Origin: Aquanectria penicillioides
Taxonomy: Eukaryota; Ascomycota; Sordariomycetes; Hypocreales; Nectriaceae
DNA length: 64,000 nt
NCBI GenBank assembly: GCA_003415625.1
Contig: PYIU01000004.1
Coordinates: 2,790,001 to 2,854,000 of the forward strand
Direction of reading: 5' to 3'
In this document: positions 49,314 through 59,962 of the stretch, one piece after another
How positions within the stretch are numbered: position 1 is the stretch's first letter
How the letters are laid out: each line of letters begins with the position of its first letter
The notes under the pieces: generated by a model
Told to the model about the DNA's origin: nothing
Database searches by the model: none
Seen by the model: the letters and a program-made list of their open reading frames with translations, nothing else
Program-made: the position numbers and the translations under genes

Positions 49314-49998
49314 ATGTCGGACATTCAGGAGCGCCTCAAGAAGCTCGGCCAGGGTGCCCGAATCGGTACGTGGAATTTTACATCTTGTACGCTTTCGAAA
49401 GCTCGTCATTTTTACTAACTCTGTGATATAGGGTATGTTTGCCATCATTTCCAAGGCCCAAAGGCCCGCGACCTCCGAATCCCGCAGCTAACCAAAATGC
49501 CATCTTAGTGGAAAGGGTACTCCCCGACGCAAGGTCAAGCGTGCGCCCGCCCGCTCCGGCGCCGACGACAAGAAGCTCCAGGCCGCCCTCAAGAAGCTGA
49601 ACACCCAGCCCATCCAGGCCATTGAGGAGGTCAACATGTTCAAGTCCGACGGCAACGTTATCCACTTCGCTGCCCCCAAGGGTTAGTCATCCACTGTCGT
49701 GTGCCGCGATGAGGGGTTGTTGGTGTTTTCCCACATTTATACTAACATGTCGCGCCCCGCCACAACAGTCCACGCCGCCGTCCCCGCCAACACCTTCGCC
49801 ATCTACGGCAACGGTGAGGACAAGGAGCTTACCGAGCTCGTCCCCGGCATCCTTAACCAGCTTGGCCCCGACTCCCTGGCCTCCCTCCGCAAGCTCGCCG
49901 AGAGCTACCAGAACATGCAGAAGGCCGAGAAGGGCGAGGACGAGGACGACATCCCCGACCTTGTTGAGGGCGAGAACTTCGAGAGCAAGGTCGAGTAA
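49314..49998 (+). CDS. egd1: Nascent polypeptide-associated complex subunit beta (EGD1/BTF3)
   Basis: NAC beta docks the NAC heterodimer on the ribosome exit tunnel and shields new chains. Exons are 49314-49365, a single base at 49432, 49509-49681 and 49769-49998, giving 151 residues. The protein shows the ribosome-binding basic motif [13 protein letters not shown], the NAC domain from about residue 38 ([17 protein letters not shown]) and an acidic tail ([11 protein letters not shown]). The gene cannot be joined in frame by one intron between exon 1 and TGGAAAGGG. Two canonical introns (49366-49431 with branch TACTAAC, 49433-49508 with branch GCTAAC) separated by one G restore the expected GGKG. 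The gene is convergent with TAD1. Confidence 0.95.
49432..49432 (+). other. egd1: Inferred one-nucleotide exon of egd1
   Basis: The sequence reads GATATAG, then G, then GTATGT. The single G supplies the middle base of a Gly codon split over three exons. Sequential removal of the first intron, which would create the donor of the second, is an equivalent description. Confidence 0.75.
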
Positions 49999-50310
49999 AC
50001 TTGCTCCACGCCATCTAGGGCGGAAGGGCGGTGAAAACGTAGGCCTTGTTCAGCTCCAGAGGCTGTCTAGTTCCTATAGGCGGAGTTATTCCCCGGAATC
50101 TGAGAGGAAAGGTCGTGCTCATGATTCCCATGGTTTTCCAATGGTGAACTGGAATTGGTACGCAAAAGGTCACGGCTGGCGAGAATGTCGTGGTGAAACG
50201 GCGACACTATTCGGGCTGGCTGAGGTTGATTGATCTGTACAAGAAAGAAAAAATACGACTTACATCGGGAGAAATACCAATCTCTAATGATGTCAATGAT
50301 TGCCATGCTC
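49999..50310. other. Convergent 3' region of egd1 and tad1
   Basis: This is the 312-bp spacer between convergent stop codons. No further feature is seen. Confidence 0.6.
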
Positions 50311-51646
50311 TCATATCCCAAAGTTAGAGCCCCCATCATTCTTGATCCATCCAGCCAGCGCCGCCTGTCGAGTATCGTCCTTGACCTGCCTCCTGTCGTT
50401 CAGCATTGCCCCGGTCTTAATGCCTCGATATGTGCCGGATCTTAGATGTTGAGTCAAAGTAGAGTGCCGATCACTGAGGCCGTCGGCGAGATCCCTCGCC
50501 GCCTCCCACATCCCCCTCCTGGACATTCGACTCGCTCCTTTTGTGATGAATGGCTTTCTACCTTGCAAGACACCTCCTAGAATTGTTTCCTCTATTCCAG
50601 ACTGTGACCACGCCGTGGCAAGGTTGCTCGCCGAAATCTTATCCGAGCGAGCCTGCACTATCCTTTTTGAGTATTCAAATTCCAAATCCGTAGTTTCTGC
50701 CATGAATTCAGTGAAGGCGTAGCCCCCAGGCCATTGTCGCCCCACCACGGGCTTCATTCTGCCCTCGGCTGAAAAGGCACGTCGGCATGCCGTCGACGAA
50801 TATTGGGATTCTGGTAGGATGAGACTGTGTATATACGCGTTCCTAGGGTCGATGAAGAGTGACGTAAGGGATGAGAGGAGAGAAGTGCACTGCTTCAGAG
50901 CAATCTTGTCTGAGCAAGACTTGGATAATGTCGGCGGTGCATCTCCCCGCGCAGGCTTTCTCCGTACAATTCCTAGCTGAGAGAAATAGGCTCGCCCCGG
51001 AAGTGAAGGTTCGGTGTTAAGCCTAGCATCTGTTGATTCGGATACTGGGGCTTTCCATGGAGAGGCATCGTCTTGAGCAGCCATGGTGAGTTCCATGCTA
51101 GCATCACCACCTGGTCTTGATTAGCCCTGATACCTCATGCCGTTTGTTTCAATGAGATGACCTACAAGGGGCTTCCGAGCAATACATATGGAGTTTTACA
51201 TCGTCTCTGATTTGGAAGGGCTTGGCATGCCCTTCGACCCCGTTAGGTTTGCCCACTTGCGTCCTTCTTAAGATGCCAGACTCGGCTCCATCTCGAAGTA
51301 GGTTGTGGCACTCATCCAACAAGAACCTGTTGAAAGTCCTGATGGCCAGGATCTCGGCATGCCAGTCATGGATTCCCACTCCATTGGATTCGGGTATTTT
51401 TGAGGCCGGCAGACATTTCATGCCGGTTCTGTACGTGCTTAGAAAGAGCTTTTTCTACGGAGGAATCACAGTGCAGCCTTACGCCAATGCCACACAGGTC
51501 AATATGCCATCCCTTTCCGCAACGATCCCACTTAGAGGAACCCATTCATGAAACCCATTGTCACGGACGCATGGTTTCCTTTTGGTTGGAAGTTTTTGGA
51601 ATTGCTGCAAAACTGCCCGTGCGATGAGGTTTGGACGGGACATCAT
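50311..51646 (-). CDS. tad1: tRNA-specific adenosine deaminase TAD1 (ADAT1)
   Basis: Tad1 deaminates adenosine 37 of eukaryotic tRNA-Ala to inosine. Three exons (51646-51483, 51428-51166, 51110-50311) give 408 residues. The deaminase core is visible: HAE (78-80) supplies a zinc ligand and the catalytic Glu, PCGDAS (142-147) a Cys ligand, and SCSDKIAL in the third exon the second Cys region. PRNAYIHSLILPESQY is also typical of the ADAT1/ADAR domain. Introns are 54 and 55 bp with GTAAGG and GTAGGT donors. The start is the first of two adjacent ATGs, directly after an in-frame stop. The gene is divergent from rpl24 over 398 bp, and a tRNA-Ala(AGC) lies 4.4 kb to its left. Confidence 0.93.
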
Positions 51647-52044
51647 TTAGTCATGCCTAGAATATTGTACCACAAATAGGATATTATTGATGAGAATGTA
51701 CAATTGTGAGGTCGAATTGACCAATGTGCGCGCATGGCTCCTTAGAGTGATCCAACGCACTTTGAGACGATAATTGTTAAGTGGTCGCGCCACCACACAC
51801 TGCCCCGGGGAGAGCCGAGAATTCTCCGAGCACGGCGGAACCACAAATCAGGGCGGCCATGTGAGAACCCACGTGATTTGACCCAGTGGAATTTTGAATT
51901 TCGCCTGCCCTAGATCGCTTAGTCAGTTGGCACACAGCTGCAATTCGAGAAATTGACCGTATCACGACCCTCAACTTTTGCCATCGCCAATCCACGGTCC
52001 ACCACACAACCACCTTGTCGCCTTAACAGCACCCCAGCGACAAG
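51647..52044. promoter_or_regulatory. Shared divergent promoter of tad1 and rpl24
   Basis: These 398 bp lie between two divergent start codons, so both promoters must fit here. A CCCTA telobox-like core occurs near 51909-51913, upstream of rpl24; a specific factor cannot be assigned. Confidence 0.6.
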
Positions 52045-52816
52045 ATGCGAACCTACGACGACACCTTCTCCGGCGAGAGAATCTACCCTGGCAAGGTGCG
52101 CTCTACTCTTTCTGTTCCCAGCTCGTGCGATCCGGTCGACGACAAAATGATACTGTGGCATGGCGATGTCCTATTGTCGCACGGCGGATTAACACGCACT
52201 TGGGCTTTGGGTTGAAAATAACTATCACGACGGAAGGCTAACGGGTCATGTCATTGTAGGGTAAGCTCTACGTCCGTGGTGACAGCAAGATCTTCCGATT
52301 CCAGAACGGCAAGTCGGAGTCGCTCTTCCTCCAGCGCAAGAACCCCCGTCGTATCGCCTGGACTGTCCTCTACCGCCGCCAGCACCGCAAGGGTATCTCT
52401 GAGGTACGAATCACACACAAAAGAAAGATATGACTTGAGACGTTTCCGTGCTTGAATGGCCCTTTGAGAGGTCATCAGCCAGCGTCCCTATATATCTCAG
52501 CACAAAGGAACAGGACTGACAAATGGAACAGGAGGTCGCCAAGAAGCGCACCCGCCGCACCGTCAAGGCCCAGCGTGCCATCGTTGGTGCTTCCCTCGAT
52601 GTGATCAAGGAGAAGCGAAACATCCGCCCCGAGGCTCGCTCCGCTGCCCGAGCTGCCGCCATCAAGGAGAGCAAGGAGAAGAAGCAGGCTGCTGCCGCCG
52701 CCAAGAAGGCCGAGAAGGCCAAGCTCGCCGCCTCGTCCGCCAAGGGCCAGGGCCGACAGGTCAGCAAGCAGGGTGCTAAGGGTGCTGCCAGCAAGCCCAA
52801 GCCTACCAGCCGATAA
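52045..52816 (+). CDS. rpl24: 60S ribosomal protein eL24
   Basis: eL24 sits at the large-subunit interface and forms an inter-subunit bridge. Three exons (52045-52095, 52260-52403, 52532-52816) give 159 residues. The N-terminal half shows [38 protein letters not shown] and [12 protein letters not shown], all diagnostic. The C-terminal half is Ala/Lys-rich and basic, ending KPTSR. Introns are 164 and 128 bp, both phase 0, with GTGCGC and GTACGA donors. The ATG at 52045 follows CACCCCAGCGACAAG. I see no snoRNA boxes in either intron. Confidence 0.97.
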
Positions 52817-53368
52817 ACTGCTGGCTTGATGAGAAAATGGGAGAGTGGAGTCCGTGGTTCTTGTGTCTTTCTCCGGCCGGTTCTTCTACAATCTCGGGTG
52901 CATGGGATGCCATAGGGTGCATTGATAGTTAAGCAAATGCTATATCGGTGCAATGGTCAAGACAAAAAACAACAGAATATCTCCTTGTGTGCAGTGACAA
53001 AAAGACGATTTACTGGTGTGCCTTGTTTTGGTGGCGGGTTACATAGCATTCCCCGCTTAGAACTTACGGATCATTCATTATGAAGAGCAGACATGGAAGA
53101 GATGCATTTCGGGCTTTCTCGCTCGGGTATGAATGATGATATTTCATTATGGCTAACAGGGAGCCCGCTCTCCTCTCGCTCTTGCCAATCGCCAACAACC
53201 ACGAACCATCAGGCCCCGCTTCACGTACTTTACGTAAATCACCATGATCATAGCATTACAATTGAATGTGTTCAAATGCTCCTTCGAGGGGGCTGTGTCA
53301 TTTAATAATTTCTATCGTCATCTATCATATCTAAGTCTATTTGTATTTTGAGACTTTCGAGACAGCAT
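52817..53368. other. Convergent 3' region of rpl24 and the peroxiredoxin gene
   Basis: This 552-bp spacer lies between two convergent stop codons. No additional gene is supported. Confidence 0.6.
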
Positions 53369-54123
53369 TTACAGCTGCTTCAGAACACCAAGGGCACCGG
53401 AGGTCTCAATGCTCTGGGGGTGGTCATCCTTGGAGGCGTAGAGGACCTTGCCGTGGTCGACAATAATGGCGAAGCGGCCAGTTCGCTCATCGAAGTTCCA
53501 GCCGATGCTGCGGGAGAACTTGGCGTCCTTGTCGGACATGAAGAGCTGTAATACCAATTGTTAGTCTTTCTCAGGCTCCCATTACTTTGCTGTCCACCCG
53601 TCTCGTAGGAACAGAAACAGGTAGGGCAGGTGTCGTTGCGTGGGCGGGGGCGAAACTCACAATCTTGTCGTCGGTGACACCGTTGGCCTTGGCCCAGCCG
53701 GACATGACGAAGGGATCGTTGAAGGCAACAACGATGACCTGGTCAACGCCCTTGGCCTTGATGGCGTCGATGTGCTCGGTGTAGGAGGGAATGTGGGAGC
53801 CAGAGCAGGTGGGGGTGAAAGCGCCGGGGATGGAGACGAGGACGACCTTCTTAGTCTTGAACTCTGTTACGCAGGAGCAATTGTTAGCAGCTATTCGATT
53901 TTCAAATGCAGTAGTACCCTCCGTCTCGGTCGCGGGAGGCGAGCCAAGTTGCGGTGAACGCGGGGTTGAGGAGAAGAGGGAAAAGGGGTTTGCAACGTAC
54001 CCTCACTGGCGTTGAAAGGCTGGGGGGTACCGCACTGAGAGAACTTGGCGATCTCAGGGGTGGGAGGGATGTAGGAGAACCAAACACCCTCGGGAAGTTG
54101 TCTCCGGCCTTGAGCTCGCTCAT
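53369..54123 (-). CDS. PMP20/Asp f 3-type peroxiredoxin (Prx5 family), one base missing in exon 1
   Basis: This thiol peroxidase reduces H2O2 and organic peroxides, and fungal members are cytosolic or peroxisomal. Exons are 54123-54001, 53863-53661 and 53545-53369. The peroxidatic site TPTC and the SGSHIPSY segment are in exon 2, and the C-terminus ends GVLKQL. The first 11 codons (MSELKAGDNFP) are followed by a frame change at CCCGAG (about 54090-54094); the next frame reads GVWFSYIPPTPEIAKFSQC. One added base gives 167 residues, with cysteines at 31 and 61, the known positions in Asp f 3. Introns are 137 and 115 bp. No intron can explain the shift. I favour a base-call error in a C run over inactivation. 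Confidence 0.93.
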
Positions 54124-54134
54124 TTTGAATGATA

Positions 54135-54183
54135 TGTGTGTACGTGTGTGTGTGTGTGTGTGTGTGGTGGTGGTGGTGGTGGT
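54135..54183. repeat. TG and TGG microsatellite in the peroxiredoxin 5' leader
   Basis: About twelve TG units pass into six TGG units, starting about 12 bp upstream of the minus-strand start codon. On the sense strand the leader therefore reads CCA/CA repeats almost up to the ATG. Confidence 0.9.
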
Positions 54184-56128
54184 GTTGTGTGAATGTTTGA
54201 TGTTGGAGGAGAGTTTAGGATGAAGATAGGGAAGCAGGCGGGAAAGAGGGGCAGTTTAATGCGTGCTTTCCCATAGATATTCTTTTATAGAACTACGCGC
54301 CCACCAGAACCGCGCCCCTCCCTGGCCCCGTCGGAGAGCAATCGGATCCAGCGGAGAGAAGTCCATGGAACAATTGGATCATTGGCGCAAGAGGGGGGAT
54401 CGATGAGGTCAGTTCCGTGGAGTGGACGGTGGGGGGTGTGTTGGCCGGAACGCGAAACCACTCGGGGGTCCCAAGTGGAACCGACGACGATTGCTTTCGC
54501 TCACGTCCATATCATGCTGGCGGGTTGAGGAGGGCCCAAGGCGAGGACAACCTTGATAGGCGCCCCGAGCCACGGAGCTGCGAGGTTCGGCGGTGGGCCT
54601 CGTGGTTCTGGAGGACGCCGAGCCAAGGGGGCAAGTGGCGCCGGAGCAGGAAGCGCCAAGTGCCAGGGGACAGGCTCGTCTTCGAGAGCGTTCTACGTTG
54701 GCGGATGGGTGCACGTTGGAGGGCTGTATTGCCTGTTTCGTGCCGTGGACGGGTGGGGGGGACTCAGCTGCGGATGGGGAGCACACACCCACCGGCGGCG
54801 ACGACGACGGACCCTTTGCACGTTTGTCAAGATGAGGACGAACATTTGGGACAATGGGCACAATAGACGGCGTGCGGTCGGTTGGTCACGGAAGAGGCTC
54901 GGCTGCAGGGTCGGCGCCGAGGAGGGGCGCGTGAGGCGCCGGTTTGCTTGTCATGTTTTGCACTATTCGGGATAAGATTTGTCACGTTTGCAGGATCTGA
55001 TTAGATTATCTACAGCAACTAGCAGCTTTCGGGGCCTTTGCCGTAGCCATTGCATATAGTAAGACGCGCCGGAGAGCTCATCAGGTGTTCACGGACGCCC
55101 AAGATCCGTCCGCGGTTGTTGTTATTGTTGTTGGGAATCCGGGTCTGAGGGGCTGGTTCAGGTTGAATGGGGCCGGATAGTCGTGTATCGCAGGTGGGTG
55201 TACGGATTAGGATAGAGGGGCTCCAATCGCAAGGGATTAAATTACATGCTTGGAATCATTTCTATCCGATTAATATTGGCATAGCGAGAACATACGATAA
55301 ATCCCTGAGCCTTACTAATTAGCAAACGCCCATGACGCAACAGAGGCAAAATGAAACCCCATTGCCGAGAACGTATCACCGCAAATCCGAATATCAATGT
55401 GAGGCGAAGTATGGTACCGAAAAAGAAAAAAAGAATTGGGCAAAAACAGCACCCCCCATGGGATCTTTGCTTGGCGGGGCACTTTGCTGGTTCACGGCAA
55501 GGTGCAGTTGAGAGGTACCCTGTCGAGCAAGATCTGGCTTGGCTTACTGTTCGCACTACCCTGGTACGATTTGGAATCATTTTCCCAGCACTGAATCCCA
55601 CTTCTGGAAAAACAACGCACCGGAGCCAGTCATTCTACGACAATTCCGGGCCTTGCGCGGCCGAACCACGAGCAGCACGAAGTGGGGGTCTCTTGGAGAA
55701 CAGTGAGGGGTTGAAGCGATAAGAGGAAGATAGCGGCATGGCAGCTGCCCAGTGATAAAAACCCCGACGGTCCCCCGATGTCGAAGAGGAAGTTCTGATA
55801 ATTAGACGACGCGGTGCCAGGCTATTGAGTTGATGTGTTCGGCCAGCTCCGCTCCTGGTCCCTTCTGTGGTGGTTTGCTTGAGAGTGTGTGCCCACCTTA
55901 ATCACCAACCCGGCAATTCCCAGCGGTACTTGACAAGGAACCTGCCTGCCTCCTTCGGCATTTGCGAGCAGGGTCGGGTCGCAGCGGGAACCTCTAGCCT
56001 CCCATTTTGGAGTGTTCATGCCCGGCCACAGGGGAACCGGTAGTGTTTACCGTGATTGGCCGTGAATAATCCTCTTGAACGTCATGAGACAAGAAGTCGT
56101 TCGATTTGGCGATAAACCTCTGCCTAAT

Positions 56129-56230
56129 GTTGCTTTTTGTTTCATTCTGCCCGTTTCTGTGAGTTAGTGGCCTGGTTTGACTCATGTCTTGATCGAGCAC
56201 CAGAACAATACGACACGTTCCCGTAGAAGC
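56129..56230 (+). repeat. Diverged direct repeat, copy A
   Basis: This shares TGTTGCTTTTT, TCATGTCTTG, CACGTTCCCGT and GAAGCC in the same order with copy B at 56515-56608. Most of the other differences in the core are C/T or G/A transitions. Confidence 0.75.
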
Positions 56231-56514
56231 CACTTGCTTCAGAGTAAGTTGGCGGCGTGGTTGGTGTGGTTGGCAAAAGTTCTGCTCAGACACTCATTCC
56301 TTATGGCTCGCATAGCTTTTTCGATCGCGATGTCACTTCGATAAGATCTATCTGCATCTGAGAAAATGGGGCTAAAGGTCAGAACTGTTTTAATTCGCTT
56401 TGGCCAATAAACAGTTGTTTTGACTTGACATACATTGCTATTCGGTTGCTGCTGAAAATTAAGAGAACATTGGGCACTTTGGGAAACGCTCCAATATATG
56501 ATATCATCGATCCA

Positions 56515-56608
56515 GTGTTGCTTTTTCTCAGTCGTCGTATAAAAGTGGTTTGGTCTGATTCATGTCTTGTTCAAGCACTGGAACATCACTGCACGTTCCC
56601 GTGGAAGC
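56515..56608 (+). repeat. Diverged direct repeat, copy B
   Basis: This is homologous to copy A, about 380 bp downstream in the same orientation, in AT-richer DNA. Transition-dominated divergence would fit repeat-induced point mutation. No transposon ends or genes are visible. Confidence 0.75.
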
Positions 56609-59561
56609 CCCAACTGTATGTCTCGCTGCGCCTGCTTGTCTCATGCACATGCTTTACACGTAGGTAAAGCAAGTCAAAGATGCTGGATATGTGGGATGTG
56701 AATACGAGTAGTATATATAAGGCCATGTTATAATTCCTAGCCTCCTCTATAGTGTCAACTTGGTACAACTTGTGAGACTTTGTGCTAGATAGAATTGAGG
56801 TCTGAGAGTGAAGTCTCGAACGGTTGCGGTTGCCTGAGAGCAGACACCAAGAGAAAAAAGACTGCTCGAGGTTGGAGCCGCATGTGTCGCAAACCAAGAC
56901 ATGCTGAATCACAAATACCATTTCGGGTGATGCTATTCATATCATTGTGAGATCCGAATTACCACATTTTCCATATGCCTATTTACAATTGCACTCACCT
57001 CAACCACCATTGGGGTCGCACGGATCGCTGGTTGGTCCCTCAACTGCGTTCCTCAACTGAACAAAAGCAATGAGCTTTCGTCACTCCTCCAGGGTAGGTA
57101 GATAATGTTGCGTAACAATCACATTTGAGAGCGCCACCTGGCGTTCAAGGCTTTACGTCAGTCATTTGTCATATCCTTTCTCCCGTCCGCCACACTCTCT
57201 CTGGGGCAGGTAGTTTCCAATAGTGCTCCCCCATCGATCTCGACTCACCCACACATCCCTTCGCCCTAGGTCGTGCTTCCACCAAGCTGTCCTCTTCCAA
57301 GATCCCCTGTCACTAGGAAACCCGTCTTGCCCTCATGGAAAAGCAAATTGCATTGCGAGACAGCCCCCAATTAGCGGCACCATCACACTGAGCGCCTGGT
57401 GGGAGGCCTGGGGCAGCGAGGCAGTGACCGCGGTGGAGACTGGAGAGGAAGGGTCTCGATGCTCGATTCGAAATGAGATGTGGGCGTCGATCAGGAGCAG
57501 CCCCCGGTCTAGCTGATTGGGCCGCCGTCGATAAAGCTAATCGGGGTTATTGGCCCGCCCGGCATTTTTCTCTAGGTTGCCCATTGGCGCCGAGTTGCTC
57601 TTGCTTTTCAGCTTTGTTGCTGGGGTTGAACTAGGTGGTGGTTCTGTCAAGCTGTCAGTGTCAAGCTCAGGGGAGACGTGCTTGCGAGACAAGTTTGCCG
57701 TTGGGGTGCGTTGGGTGCTGCCGTGGGCCCCAAGTTTACCGTCATCGTGGTTTGGGAGAGTGATTGGCATCGTCATCCCTTCCTCGACCGTTTCATGAGG
57801 CATGAGGCAGAGACACCACGCTTTGATGCTGCTAGACTGGCCCACCTGGGGCCACGAGGGCGTTACACTCGGGGCAGCGTCGATCCCGACGATCCCTTTA
57901 AGCCACCGACCAAAGATCCCAGATCGGCGCAGATTAGATGCGCAACGCCGCGTCCACTGCCGAACTTGGGAGCACCATAAGGACAAGGACATGGAGCAGG
58001 GAACCTCGTATCCTGAGGACCAGGTCCAATGCAACGACCACCAGCCAGCCATAACCATAATCGAAACCCACAACAAATCGCCATGCTATGAACTTGGGCA
58101 AGATAAACATTATGACCTAGCTTTGGGTATATTCAAGGCACACCGAGCAGTCAATTATTGGATGAACCAGCGCCGGTGTGCTGGACATGCATTGTTAGCA
58201 CATCCACAATGTGCCATGCATGAGAATGTACCGTATACGTACATGACATTACGCACACTTGCGACTCACACACACGTACCCGCACATACACACCAAGCAA
58301 GCCGACAGACTTGTCGTTTGGTAGTGAGACCTATATTGGTGTCGTCGCTAGCGCTGAGCAAGTGTTAGAGCGAGATGCTGCGCGGCCTGGCTTCCGTATC
58401 GAGAAGGCTTCGGACTCGACAACGTTGAAGGCGCGAAATCTTTTCTTTGCAGATACCCGTTGTCTTCAAACGGGCGCCCTATGACTTCATCGGCGACTGT
58501 GCGGCGTCAAGGTGGCATCGCCGTGGCATCTGGAGGCGTCTCGCCGCGTCAAAGTCAAAATTTATTGACGGAAGGGGCTGCATCTGCGTCAGCCCAGCCT
58601 CTAGGGTCCGGCATCTAGTGGAATGGATGGAGTTTGGCTTATGGGAGGTAGGAAAAGGGAGAAGAGCTGAAAAAAGCCATCATTTCTTTTCCTTCTCTGG
58701 GTTGCGGAATCTTGACCCAACCGGACTGGTCTGGGCTGGCCGACCAATTTGCGTTGTCTACCGTGGGTGCGCAGAAGCCACACCAAACCAGCAGCTCCTT
58801 CGTGTTACCAACCATACGGAGTAGTGCTGCACCAACTGCTACTTAGTCGCCCACACTGTCCGTCCGGCTCGATTGCCCACTGGCCATCGACCAGTCGTCC
58901 GGCGGCATCCAGGCGGCCACTAAGATCTAGGCGAAAAAAAGCCTGCGCCAGCTCGATCCCTGCCCTGGTCGACCCGCCGCGTCCGATCGACTGGGTTCGG
59001 CCTGCAACCAGAACTGGGCAGCTGGGATGCCAATTCGACATGGAGGGCTAGTCCCCGGGCGGGAGGAGCTTTTACTCAAGCAAGCCCCTTGATTGCTCGC
59101 CTGGTCCTCTGTTTGCTTTTGCCCCTATCACCGTGCATTACATAGCTCTGCGGCCAAGAACCAATACATGTTAGTGGGAGGCGAGCAAAACTCAGGCCAG
59201 TGCCGGGCAACATATCTCGACAGGAACATGCCGGCGGCGAGGCATGCGGTACAGCGCTGGGCCAACACTCAGCCGCCATCAATGGGTGGGTGTGGCCGCT
59301 GCGTGTACTGTAGTACCTGCTTGATAAGTCAACCGAGTACCGTGTGCTTCTTTTGGCGTCTTGGATGGTATTTTTATCTTTTCCGTTGCCCTTCCATTCC
59401 GCAGGGTGCTCTGGCAATTTTCAGTTTTCGCCGTGGCAGTTTCGTAGCCGGTTGAGACACCATCCTCCGCCCCAAGATTCCCGACTAAGACAACTTGAGT
59501 ATCTGGTCCACTATTGCTAGTTTCTTTTGCCCCTTGCATTTGGGGCCGTCTTTGCCTAGTG

Positions 59562-59596
59562 GCATCTAGCATCTAGCATCTGGCATCTGGCACCTG
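59562..59596 (+). repeat. 7-bp tandem repeat GCATCT(A/G)
   Basis: Five units are present, the last being GCACCTG, about 370 bp upstream of the RAX1-like start. Confidence 0.85.
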
Positions 59597-59962
59597 CCAT
59601 CCTGTTGTTGTGCGTCTGGTAGATCATGGGTACTGGCAGTGTACGTGGGCCTTGGGGTCTCGGGTCTTGGGTCTCGGGTCTTGAGCCTTGGCCTCGGGAT
59701 TTGCCTGCTCCCCTGGCCCTCGTTGTACTGGAGGGAGCCACAATCCACACGGTTTGTCCAGGGGTTTTCTCTTTCTCCCCTTGGCTTTGTGTTGGCTTTG
59801 TGCACAAATCGGTTATTTAAGTCCATCGGCCTTCCCATCCTCCATTCTTGGATCCAGTCTCCGATGTTTCCTCTTTCAACAGATAGAACCCCATAGTTTC
59901 TCTTTGGCATACAATATTTTCAGTATCCCTTCTCAGCGCTCTCTTCTTTGCGTCTATACATC

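Larger units (their letters stand above)
54184..59962. other. Gene-poor interval, no supported gene (5.8 kb)
   Basis: Overlapping open frames occur on both strands around 54410-54975 and 57540-58370, without motifs. A diverged direct repeat lies at 56129-56608, and small tandem repeats at 59562-59596 and 59647-59690. The last few hundred bases are the promoter and leader of the RAX1-like gene. Confidence 0.5.

Noticed and set aside
52096..52531. Possible C/D snoRNA in the eL24 introns
   Set aside because: Partial C-like (ATGATAC) and D-like (CTGA) boxes occur but not as a pair closed by a terminal stem.
54409..54975. Frames of 140-150 codons on both strands
   Set aside because: GC-rich low-complexity translation, with no motif.
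57537..58368. Overlapping 179-codon minus and 188-codon plus frames
   Set aside because: Neither shows motifs or consistent exon structure; mutual overlap suggests chance.
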